DNA from: Caryophanales bacterium UBA2289
GTDB taxonomy: Bacteria; Bacillota_I; Bacilli_A; Izemoplasmatales; Hujiaoplasmataceae
Length of the DNA: 26,582 nucleotides
Reading direction: 5' to 3'
NCBI GenBank assembly: GCA_002345505.1
Contig: DDWJ01000016.1
Location: 1-26,582 of the forward strand
Shown: piece by piece, positions 13,135 through 21,366 of the stretch
How positions within the stretch are numbered: position 1 is the stretch's first letter
Layout of the letters: every line of letters begins with the position of its first letter
The notes under the pieces: model-generated
The model's database searches: none
Seen by the model: only the letters and a program-made list of their open reading frames with translations
What the model was told of the DNA's origin: nothing
Position numbers and translations under genes: made by a program

Positions 13135-14082
13135 TTAGTGTTTAGCTAAGCTTAAATTCATTTCTTCAAGCTTTTGCTTAACTTCTTTCAATGATTTTTT
13201 ACCAAGATTTCTAACTCTCATCATGTCTTCTTCACTCTTTTCAATCAATTCACCTAAAGTGTTGATTCCTGCTCTTTTTAAGCAGTTGTAAGAACGAACT
13301 GAAAGGTCTAAATCTTCAATTGGTTTTTCTAAGTTTCTATTAGTTTCTTCAGTTTTTCTTTCCACCATATAATCTTCTTCAACTTTTGCTTCAGATAGAT
13401 CAATAATAGTTTGTAAGTGGTCGATTAACATTTTTGAAGCTGTTCCGATAGCATCTTTCGGGTTGATTGAACGATTTGTCCATACTTCTAGGATTAATTT
13501 GTCATAATCACCAGAATCATCAACTCTTGTTTTTTCAACTGTGTAATTAGCTCTTGTTATTGGTGTATAAATACTATCAATTGCGATGTCATTAACGTCA
13601 TCAGTGTATTCTGCATTTTGTTTAGCGTTGACATAGCCATTTCCACGTCTAGCTTTCATATGCATTCTTAAAGTTCCTTTATTGACATGGCAAATATAGT
13701 GATTAGGATTCATTATTTCTACTTCTTCATCACAAACGATATCTGAAGCGAAGACATCTCTTGGTCCTTCTACAGATATTTCCAAATGTTTTTCAACATC
13801 TGACTCTTCATTGTCAATTGATAATATTACACCTTTTAAGTTTAAGATGATGGTTGTAACATCTTCAACCACACCCTCAACCGGTGTGAATTCATGTACT
13901 ACGTTTTCAATGTTGACATTGACAATTGCTGCACCAGGTAATGAAGACAATAAAACTCGTCTCAAAGAATTACCTAGAGTGATACCGTACCCTCTTTCGA
14001 GAGGTGAAATCACGAATTTACCATAGTTATCTTGGATTTCTACAGTTTCTGTCTTAGGTTTTTCGAATTTCAAGTCCTTCAT
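13135..14082 (-). CDS. rpoA: DNA-directed RNA polymerase alpha subunit
   Basis: Dimerises to scaffold RNA polymerase assembly. The 315-residue protein has the N-terminal dimerisation domain (SPLERGYGITLGNSLRRVLLSSLPG, about 27-51), a flexible linker (about 232-255), and a C-terminal domain with LSVRSYNCLKRAGINTLGEL. Arg263 and Asn266 match the Escherichia coli Arg265/Asn268 that contact UP-element DNA, so upstream AT-rich promoter elements are probably recognised in this organism. GGAGG precedes the ATG. The gene lies between rpsK and rplQ without rpsD, which in Bacillus is likewise elsewhere. Confidence 0.99.
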   Translation of the reverse strand: MKDLKFEKPKTETVEIQDNYGKFVISPLERGYGITLGNSLRRVLLSSLPGAAIVNVNIENVVHEFTPVEGVVEDVTTIILNLKGVILSIDNEESDVEKHLEISVEGPRDVFASDIVCDEEVEIMNPNHYICHVNKGTLRMHMKARRGNGYVNAKQNAEYTDDVNDIAIDSIYTPITRANYTVEKTRVDDSGDYDKLILEVWTNRSINPKDAIGTASKMLIDHLQTIIDLSEAKVEEDYMVERKTEETNRNLEKPIEDLDLSVRSYNCLKRAGINTLGELIEKSEEDMMRVRNLGKKSLKEVKQKLEEMNLSLAKH

Positions 14083-14092
14083 AAATTACCTC

Positions 14093-14479
14093 CTACCCAC
14101 GTGGTCGTTTTGGTGGACGACATCCGTTATGTGGAACTGGTGTAACATCTTTAATAGCTGTAATCTCTAGTCCTGCAACTTGTAAACTTCTAATAGCCGC
14201 TTCTCTACCTGGTCCTGGTCCTTTAACTTCTACTTCAACTCTAACAACACCGTTATCCATAGCGGCTTTAGCGGCTGCTTCAGATGCTAAACCGGCTGCG
14301 AAAGGCGTTGATTTACGGCTACCTTTGTAACCGATAGCTCCTGAAGAACTCCATGAAATAGCGTTTCCTTTAGGATCAGTAATTGTGATAATTGTATTAT
14401 TGAAAGTCGAATGAATATGTGCGATCCCTAACGGAATGTTCTTTTTCACACGACGTTTAGTTCTTACATTACGTGCCAT
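14093..14479 (-). CDS. rpsK: 30S ribosomal protein S11
   Basis: Platform protein of the small subunit, contacting the mRNA/Shine-Dalgarno exit region with S7 and S18. The 128 residues run from the basic NVRTKRRVKKNI tail through IHSTFNNTIITITDPKGN (23-40) and WSSSGAIGYKGSRKSTPFAA to the conserved C-terminus DVTPVPHNGCRPPKRPRG. No insertion or loss is apparent. It lies 10 bases upstream of rpoA and 19 downstream of rpsM. Confidence 0.99.
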   Translation of the reverse strand: MARNVRTKRRVKKNIPLGIAHIHSTFNNTIITITDPKGNAISWSSSGAIGYKGSRKSTPFAAGLASEAAAKAAMDNGVVRVEVEVKGPGPGREAAIRSLQVAGLEITAIKDVTPVPHNGCRPPKRPRG

Positions 14480-14498
14480 TTAATTCATTTCTCCCTTC

Positions 14499-14864
14499 TT
14501 ATTTCTTCTTATTAGCTACAGTTTTTCTAGGACCCTTACGTGTTCTAGCGTTGTTACGTGTGTTTTGACCACGTGTAGGTAAACCTTTACGATGTCTTAA
14601 ACCACGATAACTTCCGATTTCTTGAAGACGTTTGATGTTCATTGCAACTTCACGTCTTAAGTCACCTTCAACTGTAAACTTTTGAACTTCTTGACGAATT
14701 TTTACGATTTCTTCATCTGTTAAGTCTTTAACTCTTGTATCTTCTGAGATACCACAAGCTTTTAGAATTTCTTCAGCTCTAGTTCTTCCGATTCCATATA
14801 CATAAGTTAAAGAGATAACGACTCTTTTTTCTCTAGGAATATCTACTCCTGCGATACGTGCCAT
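14499..14864 (-). CDS. rpsM: 30S ribosomal protein S13
   Basis: Head protein of the small subunit that contacts P-site tRNA and forms bridges to 23S rRNA and L5. The 121 residues show ARIAGVDIPREKRV (2-15), the LTYVYGIGRTRAEEIL helix-hairpin-helix (19-34), and the basic tail GLRHRKGLPTRGQNTRNNARTR (about 93-114), all standard. AGGAGG lies in the short gap after rpmJ. Confidence 0.99.
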   Translation of the reverse strand: MARIAGVDIPREKRVVISLTYVYGIGRTRAEEILKACGISEDTRVKDLTDEEIVKIRQEVQKFTVEGDLRREVAMNIKRLQEIGSYRGLRHRKGLPTRGQNTRNNARTRKGPRKTVANKKK

Positions 14865-14876
14865 AGTTACCTCCTA

Positions 14877-14990
14877 TTACCCTTGTCTTTGTTTATGTTT
14901 TGGATTATCACAAATGACAAGCACCTTGCCATTACGTTTGATAATTTTACATTTATCACAGATTTTTTTTACAGATGGTCTTACTTTCAT
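14877..14990 (-). CDS. rpmJ: 50S ribosomal protein L36, zinc-binding form
   Basis: A 37-residue gene found by translating the gap between rpsM and infA. It begins MKVRPSVKKICDKCK and ends NPKHKQRQG. Zinc ligands Cys11, Cys14, Cys27 and His32 form the C+ type L36, which helps fold domain VI of 23S rRNA. GGAGGTAATGGT precedes the ATG. Its place between infA and rpsM is the usual Bacillus order. No zinc-free paralogue is in the window. Confidence 0.97.
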   Translation of the reverse strand: MKVRPSVKKICDKCKIIKRNGKVLVICDNPKHKQRQG

Positions 14991-15026
14991 ACCATTACCT
15001 CCTTAAAATCTTTCCTTAAATTATTT

Positions 15027-15248
15027 TTATTTCATTCGATATGTTATTCTTCCACGTGTTAGGTCATAAGTTGACAATTCAACTTTAACTTTATCACCTG
15101 GTAAAATGCGTATGTAATTCATGCGGATTTTACCAGAAACGTGTCCGATTATACGGTGTCCGATTTCTAGCTCAATTATAAATTGTGCGTTGGGCAAAAC
15201 TTCTATAACAGTTCCCGTCATTTCTATGACATCATCTTTTTTTGCCAA
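15027..15248 (-). CDS. infA: Translation initiation factor IF-1, TTG start
   Basis: Binds the ribosomal A site during initiation. From TTG 15248 the product is 73 residues (AKKDDVIEMTGTVIEVLP...RGRITYRMK), an OB fold of the normal length. The frame continues open to 15281 inside map, but the extra residues (YPNTKRGVIYL) are not family sequence. GGGGAG, formed by the last two map codons, lies eight bases before the TTG. A UUG start on this gene would make expression sensitive to start-codon selection, which is interesting because IF-1 affects that step. The gap to map is 5 bases. Confidence 0.95.
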   Translation of the reverse strand: MAKKDDVIEMTGTVIEVLPNAQFIIELEIGHRIIGHVSGKIRMNYIRILPGDKVKVELSTYDLTRGRITYRMK

Positions 15249-15253
15249 ATAAA

Positions 15254-16009
15254 TCACTCCCCTTTTTGTGTTAGGATACAATATCCGTCTTCAGTAATCA
15301 AAATCGAATGCTCAAAGTGAGCGGATAATGATCTGTCTCTGGTTATCGTTGTCCAGCCGTCAGATAATACTCTGACTTCCTTGTTGCCTAAATTTATCAT
15401 TGGTTCGATGGCTAAAGTCATACCTGGCTTTAATATCAATCCACGATGTGGCAACCCATAATTTGGTATTTGCGGATCTTCGTGTAAGGCTCTGCCTAAC
15501 CCGTGACCCACGAATTCTCTAACCACACTAAATCCTAATGATTCAGCATGTTTTTGGATTGCATGTGATATATCGGATAGTCGATTATTTGGTTTAGCAA
15601 ATTCTAATCCTTTAAATAGGCTTTCTTCAGTACCTTTAAGCAATCTTTTTGCATCTTCAGATATTTCCCCGCATGCATATGTCCATGCGCTGTCACCATG
15701 ATAACCCTTATACTGTGCGCCTATATCAACTGAGACGATATCTCCGTTTTTTAAGTAACGCGTAGTACTTGGAATACCATGAACGACCTCTTCATTAATC
15801 GATATGCATGCAGATGCGGGGAAACCATTATAGTTTTTAAATGAGGGAATTGCTCCATGATTAACAATAACGCTCTCAACCAAATCATCGATTTGCTTTG
15901 TTGAAATTCCAGGTTTAATAATGTCTTTAACTGCTTCATGAGCTAAAGCGACTATTCGTCCTGCCTCTTTCATCAATTCTATTTCTCGACTTGATTTAAT
16001 TGTTACCAT
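15254..16009 (-). CDS. map: Methionine aminopeptidase type I
   Basis: Removes the initiator methionine from new proteins after deformylation. The 251-residue pita-bread enzyme shows the metal ligands Asp95 (VSVDIG), Asp106 (HGDSAW), His169 (FVGHGLG), Glu202 (AIEPMIN) and Glu233 (HFEHSIL), plus substrate His77 (EEVVHGIP). The lack of an N-terminal zinc finger or insert makes it type Ia. Its ATG shares one base with the adk stop (TAATG), with AGGTGAG in the adk tail as ribosome site. It ends in TGA. No KOW-domain (L14e-like) gene follows, unlike in Bacillus subtilis. Confidence 0.98.
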   Translation of the reverse strand: MVTIKSSREIELMKEAGRIVALAHEAVKDIIKPGISTKQIDDLVESVIVNHGAIPSFKNYNGFPASACISINEEVVHGIPSTTRYLKNGDIVSVDIGAQYKGYHGDSAWTYACGEISEDAKRLLKGTEESLFKGLEFAKPNNRLSDISHAIQKHAESLGFSVVREFVGHGLGRALHEDPQIPNYGLPHRGLILKPGMTLAIEPMINLGNKEVRVLSDGWTTITRDRSLSAHFEHSILITEDGYCILTQKGE

Positions 16010-16659
16010 TATTTCTCACCTAATTTACTTATGATATCATGAAAAACTTTATTTGTTGATTGTTCGCCGTCAATTACTACTAAGAGTTTTTTCTCATCAT
16101 AATAATCTAATAGCGGCTTAGTCTTTTCGTTATAAATAGCTAAACGATTCATTACAGATTCTTCTAAATCATCAGGTCTTTGAATTAACTCATGACCACA
16201 ATGGTCACAAACTCCTTCTGTTTTTGGTGGATGATAATCAGTATGATAAGTGTGGCCACAATTTGGACAAACTCTTCTACCAGCCATTCGTCTTAAAAGG
16301 ATTTCATCCTCTACATCAACATTAATGACTGATGTTAAACTGATTTCCAATCGACATAACATTTCGTCCAAAGCTTCAGCTTGGGCTCTTGTCCTAGGAT
16401 ATCCATCCAACATGAAACCATTAGGATAATCTTTTTTACTTAAGATTTCCCAAACGATATCATTTGTCATCTTATCAGGAACCAAATTACCTTGATCAAG
16501 ATATTTCTTTGCTTCAATACCAATTTCTGAACCTTTCTTAATTTCATCACGGTAAATATTACCGGTTGAAATATGTTCTAATTGGTAATGCTTCAACAAT
16601 TTCTTTGATTGGGTACCTTTTCCAGCTCCTGGTTTACCCATAATTAATAGATTAATCAT
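16009..16659 (-). CDS. adk: Adenylate kinase with zinc lid
   Basis: Interconverts ATP + AMP and 2 ADP, balancing the adenylate pool. The 216 residues have the P-loop GKPGAGKGT (8-16), STGNIYRDEI (31-40) for AMP binding, DGYPRTRAQAEAL (85-97), and a long lid with Cys131, Cys134, Cys151 and Cys154 as a structural zinc site, typical of Gram-positive enzymes. It sits between secY and map in the standard order. The upstream ribosome site is weak (GAGATAA). Confidence 0.98.
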   Translation of the reverse strand: MINLLIMGKPGAGKGTQSKKLLKHYQLEHISTGNIYRDEIKKGSEIGIEAKKYLDQGNLVPDKMTNDIVWEILSKKDYPNGFMLDGYPRTRAQAEALDEMLCRLEISLTSVINVDVEDEILLRRMAGRRVCPNCGHTYHTDYHPPKTEGVCDHCGHELIQRPDDLEESVMNRLAIYNEKTKPLLDYYDEKKLLVVIDGEQSTNKVFHDIISKLGEK

Positions 16660-16665
16660 AACTGA

Positions 16666-18018
16666 TTATCTCATAAATCCAGCGTATGCTTTTTCTTGAG
16701 TATCAGTTTCGATTTGTTTAGCGGTTTCTAGAGCCACCCCAACAATGATCAATAGTGATGTTCCACCGATTTGAGCATAATTATGTCCTAAAACCATTGA
16801 CGTGATGATTGGTAAACTCGCAATTACAACTAAGTATAAAGCTCCAATCACTGTAACTCTAAACAAAACTTTTGTAATATAACTTTCAGTTTCAAAACCT
16901 GGTCTAACCCCTGGAATATACGCATTTTGTTTATTTAGGTTTTCAGCTATTTGTTCTGGTTTAACCAAAATGAACGAATAGAAGAATGTGAAAATAAAGA
17001 TTAATACAATATATAATACGAAGCCGATAGGTTGATTATATGAAAATATTTGATTAATCCAGTTGCTTGCACCAGCACCAATATTGATATATTGGAAAAT
17101 AGTACTAGGCAATGACAAGATGATTGATGCAAAGATTACTGGAATAACTGATGCTGTGTTAAGCTTAATTGGAATATTTGATTCTGATGCACCTTTGAAT
17201 TTAGCGCTTCCTGGTCTATTAGCATATTGAATAGGAATCTTTCTTACAGCAACTTGCATGTATGTAATACCTACTAAAACAACTATAAACATTAGAATGC
17301 TGACACCGAATAAAACATAACCAACGAATGAGCCTTGGCTTGCAAAGACATTAGTGCCTAATGCGCCGTTTGGATCAGAAATATAATATTGCATTAATGA
17401 AGCGATTGTTCCTGGGAAAGAAATAATAATCCCGGCAACGATCAACATTGATGAACCATTACCAATACCCTTTAAAGTAATTTGATCAGCTAACCAAATC
17501 ATAAAAGCAGTACCAGCTGTTAAGATCACAGCAATATAGAAATATACTAAGAACCAAAGACCTTGATTAGGTCCAACCCAAGAAGTTACACTTCCTAAGA
17601 ATAATTGGTCTTGTGAGTTATGAAAAGCAAATGTCATAGCTAAAGCTTGAATAAAAGCTAAAGCAATCGCTAAATATCTAGTCAATCTTGAAATCTTTTG
17701 TCTTCCTACTTCACCTTCTTCGCCCCACTCTTTTAATACTGGAATAATATCCATTTGTAAAAGTTGAACGATGATTGATGCGGTGATGTATGGGCTAATA
17801 CCTAAAGCTACAATTGAATAATTTCTTAAGGCATCCCCAGAAATTGAGTTAACAATTCCCAAGAAACCAGAATTATCGAACAAACTAGATAAACTAGATG
17901 CGTCGATTAAAGGCATTGTAACATAGGTTAATAGTTTAAAAACTAAGAAAGCTAATAATGTGAAACCGATTTTTTTCAAGATCTCCTTATTTTTGAAAAT
18001 CTTTTTAATAGTTTCCAT
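16666..18018 (-). CDS. secY: Protein translocase channel subunit SecY
   Basis: Forms the membrane pore through which SecA or the ribosome passes preproteins. The 450 residues contain about ten hydrophobic membrane segments. Family landmarks: ALGISPYITASIIVQLL (71-87, after the plug region), GIGNGSSMLI (184-193), IKLNTASVIPVIFASII (284-300), YIPGVRPGFETESYI in the cytoplasmic loop that meets SecA, and GGTSLLIIVGVALETAKQIE near the C-terminus. The ATG shares a base with the rplO stop (TAATG); GAGGTGATAT is the ribosome site. It is the only SecY here; no accessory secY2 signs. Confidence 0.99.
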   Translation of the reverse strand: METIKKIFKNKEILKKIGFTLLAFLVFKLLTYVTMPLIDASSLSSLFDNSGFLGIVNSISGDALRNYSIVALGISPYITASIIVQLLQMDIIPVLKEWGEEGEVGRQKISRLTRYLAIALAFIQALAMTFAFHNSQDQLFLGSVTSWVGPNQGLWFLVYFYIAVILTAGTAFMIWLADQITLKGIGNGSSMLIVAGIIISFPGTIASLMQYYISDPNGALGTNVFASQGSFVGYVLFGVSILMFIVVLVGITYMQVAVRKIPIQYANRPGSAKFKGASESNIPIKLNTASVIPVIFASIILSLPSTIFQYINIGAGASNWINQIFSYNQPIGFVLYIVLIFIFTFFYSFILVKPEQIAENLNKQNAYIPGVRPGFETESYITKVLFRVTVIGALYLVVIASLPIITSMVLGHNYAQIGGTSLLIIVGVALETAKQIETDTQEKAYAGFMR

Positions 18019-18458
18019 TATATCACCTCAACCGTGCCACCTGCATCTTCAATAGCTTTTTTTGCAGAAGCTGAAAATTTATGCGCTTTGACAGTAAGTT
18101 TAACTTCCAATGTGCCAGTACCTAAAATTTTGACCCCGCTTAATTCTTTTCTGATTACTCTGTCGTTTAATAGAACTTCTGGAGTAACAATTGTGCCGTC
18201 TTCATAGTTGTTAAGGTCATTTAGGTTTACAATAGCGAATTCCTTTCTGAAAGGATTGGTGAACCCTTTTTTAGGAAGGCGTTTGAATAGTGGTGTTTGT
18301 CCACCTTCAAATCCAAGTCTTACTCCACCACCTGTACGAGAGTTTTGCCCTTTTTGTCCGCGTCCACTGGTTTTACCAGTTCCACTGCTTGTACCACGGC
18401 CTAGTCTCTTTTTGTAATGAGTTGCTCCTGGATTCGGTTTTAATTCATGTAATGTCAT
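18018..18458 (-). CDS. rplO: 50S ribosomal protein L15
   Basis: Large-subunit protein important in late assembly, with a long basic extension threading into 23S rRNA. From ATG 18458 it has 146 residues: MTLHELKPNPGATHYKKRLG, the glycine-rich GRGTSSGTGKTSGRGQKGQN stretch, then GLGFEGGQTP-type sequence and a C-terminal globular domain ending GGTVEVI. An in-frame GTG at 18467 is open but its bases belong to the GGGGGTG ribosome site, so I reject it. The stop overlaps secY by one base. Confidence 0.96.
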   Translation of the reverse strand: MTLHELKPNPGATHYKKRLGRGTSSGTGKTSGRGQKGQNSRTGGGVRLGFEGGQTPLFKRLPKKGFTNPFRKEFAIVNLNDLNNYEDGTIVTPEVLLNDRVIRKELSGVKILGTGTLEVKLTVKAHKFSASAKKAIEDAGGTVEVI

Positions 18459-18470
18459 CTCTTGCACCCC

Positions 18471-18656
18471 CTACTTCTTAACTTCTTCGACTTTTACTAA
18501 ATGACTGACAGTATTCACCATACCTTTAATCATATCGCTTTCTTCAACAACAACTGAAGAATTTCTTTTAGTAAGTCCTAAAGCTTTTACTGTTTTTACT
18601 TGATTAGGCTTTTTGCCCATTAATCCTCTTACTAAGGTTACTTTAATTTGAGCCAT
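18471..18656 (-). CDS. rpmD: 50S ribosomal protein L30
   Basis: Small large-subunit protein of 61 residues: AQIKVTLVRGLMGKKPNQVKT (2-22), KALGLTKRNSSVVVEES, then IKGMVNTVSHLVKVEEVKK. It occupies its usual place between rpsE and rplO. L30 is non-essential and missing from several reduced genomes, so its presence argues against an extremely reduced mycoplasma. The ATG shares one base with the rpsE stop (TAATG), with GAGGAGGT in the rpsE tail. Confidence 0.97.
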   Translation of the reverse strand: MAQIKVTLVRGLMGKKPNQVKTVKALGLTKRNSSVVVEESDMIKGMVNTVSHLVKVEEVKK

Positions 18657-19192
18657 TATCCAAGTACCTCCTCAGGTGAGATTCCTCTCATTGCCGCTAC
18701 AGATTCAACTGTTCTAAGTTCTTTCAAACCTTCAACAGTAGCTCTAACGATATTGATTGGTGAATTTGAACCTAAAGATTTACTTAATACGTCTTCAATA
18801 CCTGCTAACTCCAATACTGCACGAACTGGACCACCGGCGATAACACCAGTACCTTCTGATGCTGGGCGTAAAAATACTTTTCCAGCGCCATACTTACCAG
18901 TTACAGTATGAGGGATAGTTGTTCCATCCATTGGTACAGTAACTAAGTTTTTCTTTGCATCTTCAATAGCTTTTTTGATTGCATCTGGAACTTCACTTGC
19001 TTTACCAGTTCCAAATCCAACTTTACCTTTTCTATCGCCAACTACAACTAAAGCTGAAAAACTAAAACGTCTACCACCTTTAACAACTTTGGTAACACGA
19101 CCAATATTTACAACTCTTTCTTCGTAGAGTTTTGGTTCTTTTTTAGGTGAACGAGGTTTTCTTCCTCTTTTATTACGAACATTATCTTCCAT
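18656..19192 (-). CDS. rpsE: 30S ribosomal protein S5
   Basis: Small-subunit protein at the mRNA entry and decoding region; involved in fidelity and, in other species, spectinomycin response. The 178 residues have a lysine/arginine-rich N-terminal extension (about 6-19), the S5 double-stranded-RNA-binding fold with ERVVNIGRVTKVVKGGRRFSF and GDRKGKVGFGTGKA, and the C-terminal ribosomal fold ending RGISPEEVLG. The extension explains why it is slightly longer than the about 166 residues of Escherichia coli and Bacillus forms. Confidence 0.98.
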   Translation of the reverse strand: MEDNVRNKRGRKPRSPKKEPKLYEERVVNIGRVTKVVKGGRRFSFSALVVVGDRKGKVGFGTGKASEVPDAIKKAIEDAKKNLVTVPMDGTTIPHTVTGKYGAGKVFLRPASEGTGVIAGGPVRAVLELAGIEDVLSKSLGSNSPINIVRATVEGLKELRTVESVAAMRGISPEEVLG

Positions 19193-19210
19193 ATTAGATT
19201 ACCTCCTTCA

Positions 19211-19567
19211 TTAGAATTCCAGCCCAGCTTCTCTAGCAGCTTCGGCTAATGCTTTCACTCTACCGTGGTATAAATACCCACCGCGATCGAAAACAACTAA
19301 TTTTACATTTTTTTCAATTGCTCTTTCAGCAACTAATTGTCCAACTTTTTTTGCGCCTTCGATATTAGATCCGCTAATACCTTCGATTTCTCTTGAATTT
19401 GCTTGTGCTAAAGTTATTTGGTTTACGTCATCAATAATTTGAGCGTAAATTTGTTTGTTAGAACGAAAAACATTTAAACGTGGTCTTTCAGGAGTTCCTT
19501 TAATTTGGAATCTCATGCGACGATGTCTTTTTTGTCTTTGAGCGTTTTTATCTACTGATTTAAACAT
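19211..19567 (-). CDS. rplR: 50S ribosomal protein L18
   Basis: Binds 5S rRNA with L5 and L25-type proteins and helps dock it on the central protuberance. The 118 residues carry a basic N-terminus (RQKRHRRMRFQIKGTPERPR), NVFRSNKQIYAQIIDD, and the conserved C-terminal GRVKALAEAAREAGLEF. It follows rplF by 19 bases and precedes rpsE by 18. Nothing unusual. Confidence 0.98.
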   Translation of the reverse strand: MFKSVDKNAQRQKRHRRMRFQIKGTPERPRLNVFRSNKQIYAQIIDDVNQITLAQANSREIEGISGSNIEGAKKVGQLVAERAIEKNVKLVVFDRGGYLYHGRVKALAEAAREAGLEF

Positions 19568-19586
19568 ATTATCACCTACAAGCTAA

Positions 19587-20129
19587 TTACTTAGCTGTTT
19601 TTCCTTCCTTGCGGCGTACATGTTCATCTCTATATCTAATACCTTTACCAAGATATGGTTCAGGTTGACGAACCTTACGTATGTTAGCCGCAAATTCTCC
19701 TACCATTTGTTTATTAGCACCTTTTACATGAACTTCTGTATTCTTAGGAATGTCGATTGTCAAACCTTCAGGTATTTCCATTTCCACTGGATTGGAATAC
19801 CCAACGTTTAAAACTAATGTTTTCGGATCTTTTAATTGCGCACGATACCCTACACCTTTGATATCAAGGATTTTTGTATATCCTTCACTTACACCAATAA
19901 CCATATTATTCAATAACGCTCTTGTAGTCCCATGAAGGGCTTTAATGCGTAATGAATCATTAGGTCGGGTTACAGAAATTTCGTCATTTTCTACTTTAAT
20001 TCCAATATTATTATTGAAAGTAAAGCTAAGTTCTCCAAGTGGTCCTTTAACGATAACATGATTGTTAGCGTCGATATTAAGGCTTACACCAGCAGGAACT
20101 TTTATCGATTGATTACCAATTCGACTCAT
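19587..20129 (-). CDS. rplF: 50S ribosomal protein L6
   Basis: Large-subunit protein near the sarcin-ricin loop and factor-binding region. The 180 residues form the two-repeat L6 fold: MSRIGNQSIKVPAGV at the start, ALHGTTRALLNNMVIGVSEGY in the centre, and PEPYLGKGIRYRDEHVRRKE near the end, a well-conserved rRNA-binding tail. The 31-base gap from rpsH contains a GAGAGAGGTG-type ribosome site. Confidence 0.98.
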   Translation of the reverse strand: MSRIGNQSIKVPAGVSLNIDANNHVIVKGPLGELSFTFNNNIGIKVENDEISVTRPNDSLRIKALHGTTRALLNNMVIGVSEGYTKILDIKGVGYRAQLKDPKTLVLNVGYSNPVEMEIPEGLTIDIPKNTEVHVKGANKQMVGEFAANIRKVRQPEPYLGKGIRYRDEHVRRKEGKTAK

Positions 20130-20160
20130 AGTTTTCTTGCACCTCTCTCATTATAATTAA

Positions 20161-20559
20161 TTACCATATATATGCTATTACTTCGCCACCAATTTTATTT
20201 TTTCTAGCGTCTCTATCAGTCATAATACCTTTAGATGTAGAAATGATAGCTACTCCTAGTCCGTTAAGAACTTTAGGAAGGTCATCTGTTTTAGCATAAA
20301 CACGTAATCCTGGTTTAGAAATTTTCTTCAAACCTCTAACAACTCTTTCATCATTTACTAAATATTTTAAACTTATTTTTAAAGTACCTTGTACTCCATC
20401 ATCAATGCGCTCAAAATCAGTAATATACCCTTCTTGTTTTAAAACATTAAGGATTTCCATTTTTAATTTTGAAGCTGGAACATCAACGGTTTTATGTTTC
20501 ATTTGATTTGCGTTGCGAATTCTTGTTAACATATCCGCAATAGGATCTGTCATGACCAT
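20161..20559 (-). CDS. rpsH: 30S ribosomal protein S8
   Basis: Primary binder of the 16S central domain; in Escherichia coli it also represses its own operon by binding mRNA near rplE. The 132 residues start MVMTDPIADMLTRIRNAN and end with the hallmark ISTSKGIMTDRDARK...GGEVIAYIW. The start at 20559 has GGAGG ten bases upstream. There is a 52-base gap before it after rpsZ, the longest in this part of the operon, in which I see no clear hairpin. Confidence 0.98.
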   Translation of the reverse strand: MVMTDPIADMLTRIRNANQMKHKTVDVPASKLKMEILNVLKQEGYITDFERIDDGVQGTLKISLKYLVNDERVVRGLKKISKPGLRVYAKTDDLPKVLNGLGVAIISTSKGIMTDRDARKNKIGGEVIAYIW

Positions 20560-20611
20560 ATTAATAATGCCTCCTTCCTTGATTATCGGAACTTACTCTT
20601 CTCATAATTTA

Positions 20612-20797
20612 TTACCAACTTGCTTTTTTAACGCCAGGGATTTGACCCTTATACGCTAATTCTCTAAAACAAACACGACATAGTTTGAATTTACGATATA
20701 CAGAATGAGGACGTCCACAACGTTCGCATCTTGTATAGTTTCTTACTGGGAACTTTGATCCGCGTTTAGTACTAACAATTTTAGATGTTTTTGCCAT
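20612..20797 (-). CDS. rpsZ: 30S ribosomal protein S14, zinc type
   Basis: Late-assembling protein of the 30S head. This 61-residue form has zinc ligands Cys24, Cys27, Cys40 and Cys43 (CERC...CRVC), making it the type Z S14 of Gram-positive bacteria, not the longer zinc-free form. It starts MAKTSKIVSTKR and ends QIPGVKKASW. Zinc-starved bacteria often express a zinc-free paralogue, but none is in this window. Confidence 0.98.
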   Translation of the reverse strand: MAKTSKIVSTKRGSKFPVRNYTRCERCGRPHSVYRKFKLCRVCFRELAYKGQIPGVKKASW

Positions 20798-20810
20798 ATG
20801 TGCTTCCTCC

Positions 20811-21350
20811 TTATTTCTTGAAAGGCATTCCGAATAATTTTAATAATTCGAAAGCTTCCTGATCTGTATTTGCCGTAGTAACGAACACGATGTCCATACC
20901 ACGAATTTTGCTAACTTTATCGTAATTTATTTCTGGGAAGATCAATTGTTCTTTAATACCTAATGTATAGTTACCTCTACCGTCAAATCCTTTAGGATTG
21001 ATACCTCTAAAGTCTCTAACTCTTGGTAAAGCGATTGTAACTAACTTGTCAAGGAAATCGTACATTCTGTCTCCACGTAAAGTTACTTTACAGCCGATTG
21101 GCATACCTTCACGTAATTTAAATGTTGCAATTGATTTTTTTGCTCTTGTAACAAGTGGTTTTTGTCCTGTGATTAATGTTAATTCATTAACAGCATCATC
21201 TAATACTTTTGGATTCGCAACAGCGTCACCAACACCAATGTTAATTACTATCTTACTAACTCTAGGACTTTCCATGATGGAAGAATAATTGAATTTTTCC
21301 ATTAGAGCTGGTGTGATTTCGTTACGATATTTTTCGAGTAATCTATTCAT
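20811..21350 (-). CDS. rplE: 50S ribosomal protein L5
   Basis: Binds 5S rRNA, forms part of the central protuberance and contacts P-site tRNA and S13. The 179 residues match the family end to end: NRLLEKYRNEITPALMEKF, KIVINIGVGDA (33-43), TGQKPLVTRAKKSIATFKLREG, and RDFRGINPKGFDGRGNYTLGIKEQ with a C-terminal LLKLFGMPFKK. It lies 16 bases from rplX and 13 from rpsZ. Confidence 0.99.
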   Translation of the reverse strand: MNRLLEKYRNEITPALMEKFNYSSIMESPRVSKIVINIGVGDAVANPKVLDDAVNELTLITGQKPLVTRAKKSIATFKLREGMPIGCKVTLRGDRMYDFLDKLVTIALPRVRDFRGINPKGFDGRGNYTLGIKEQLIFPEINYDKVSKIRGMDIVFVTTANTDQEAFELLKLFGMPFKK

Positions 21351-21366
21351 ATTTTTCTCCCTTCAT

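Noticed and set aside
20560..20611. Regulatory structure in the rpsZ-rpsH gap
   Set aside because: No convincing inverted repeat or T-run; only a ribosome site for rpsH.
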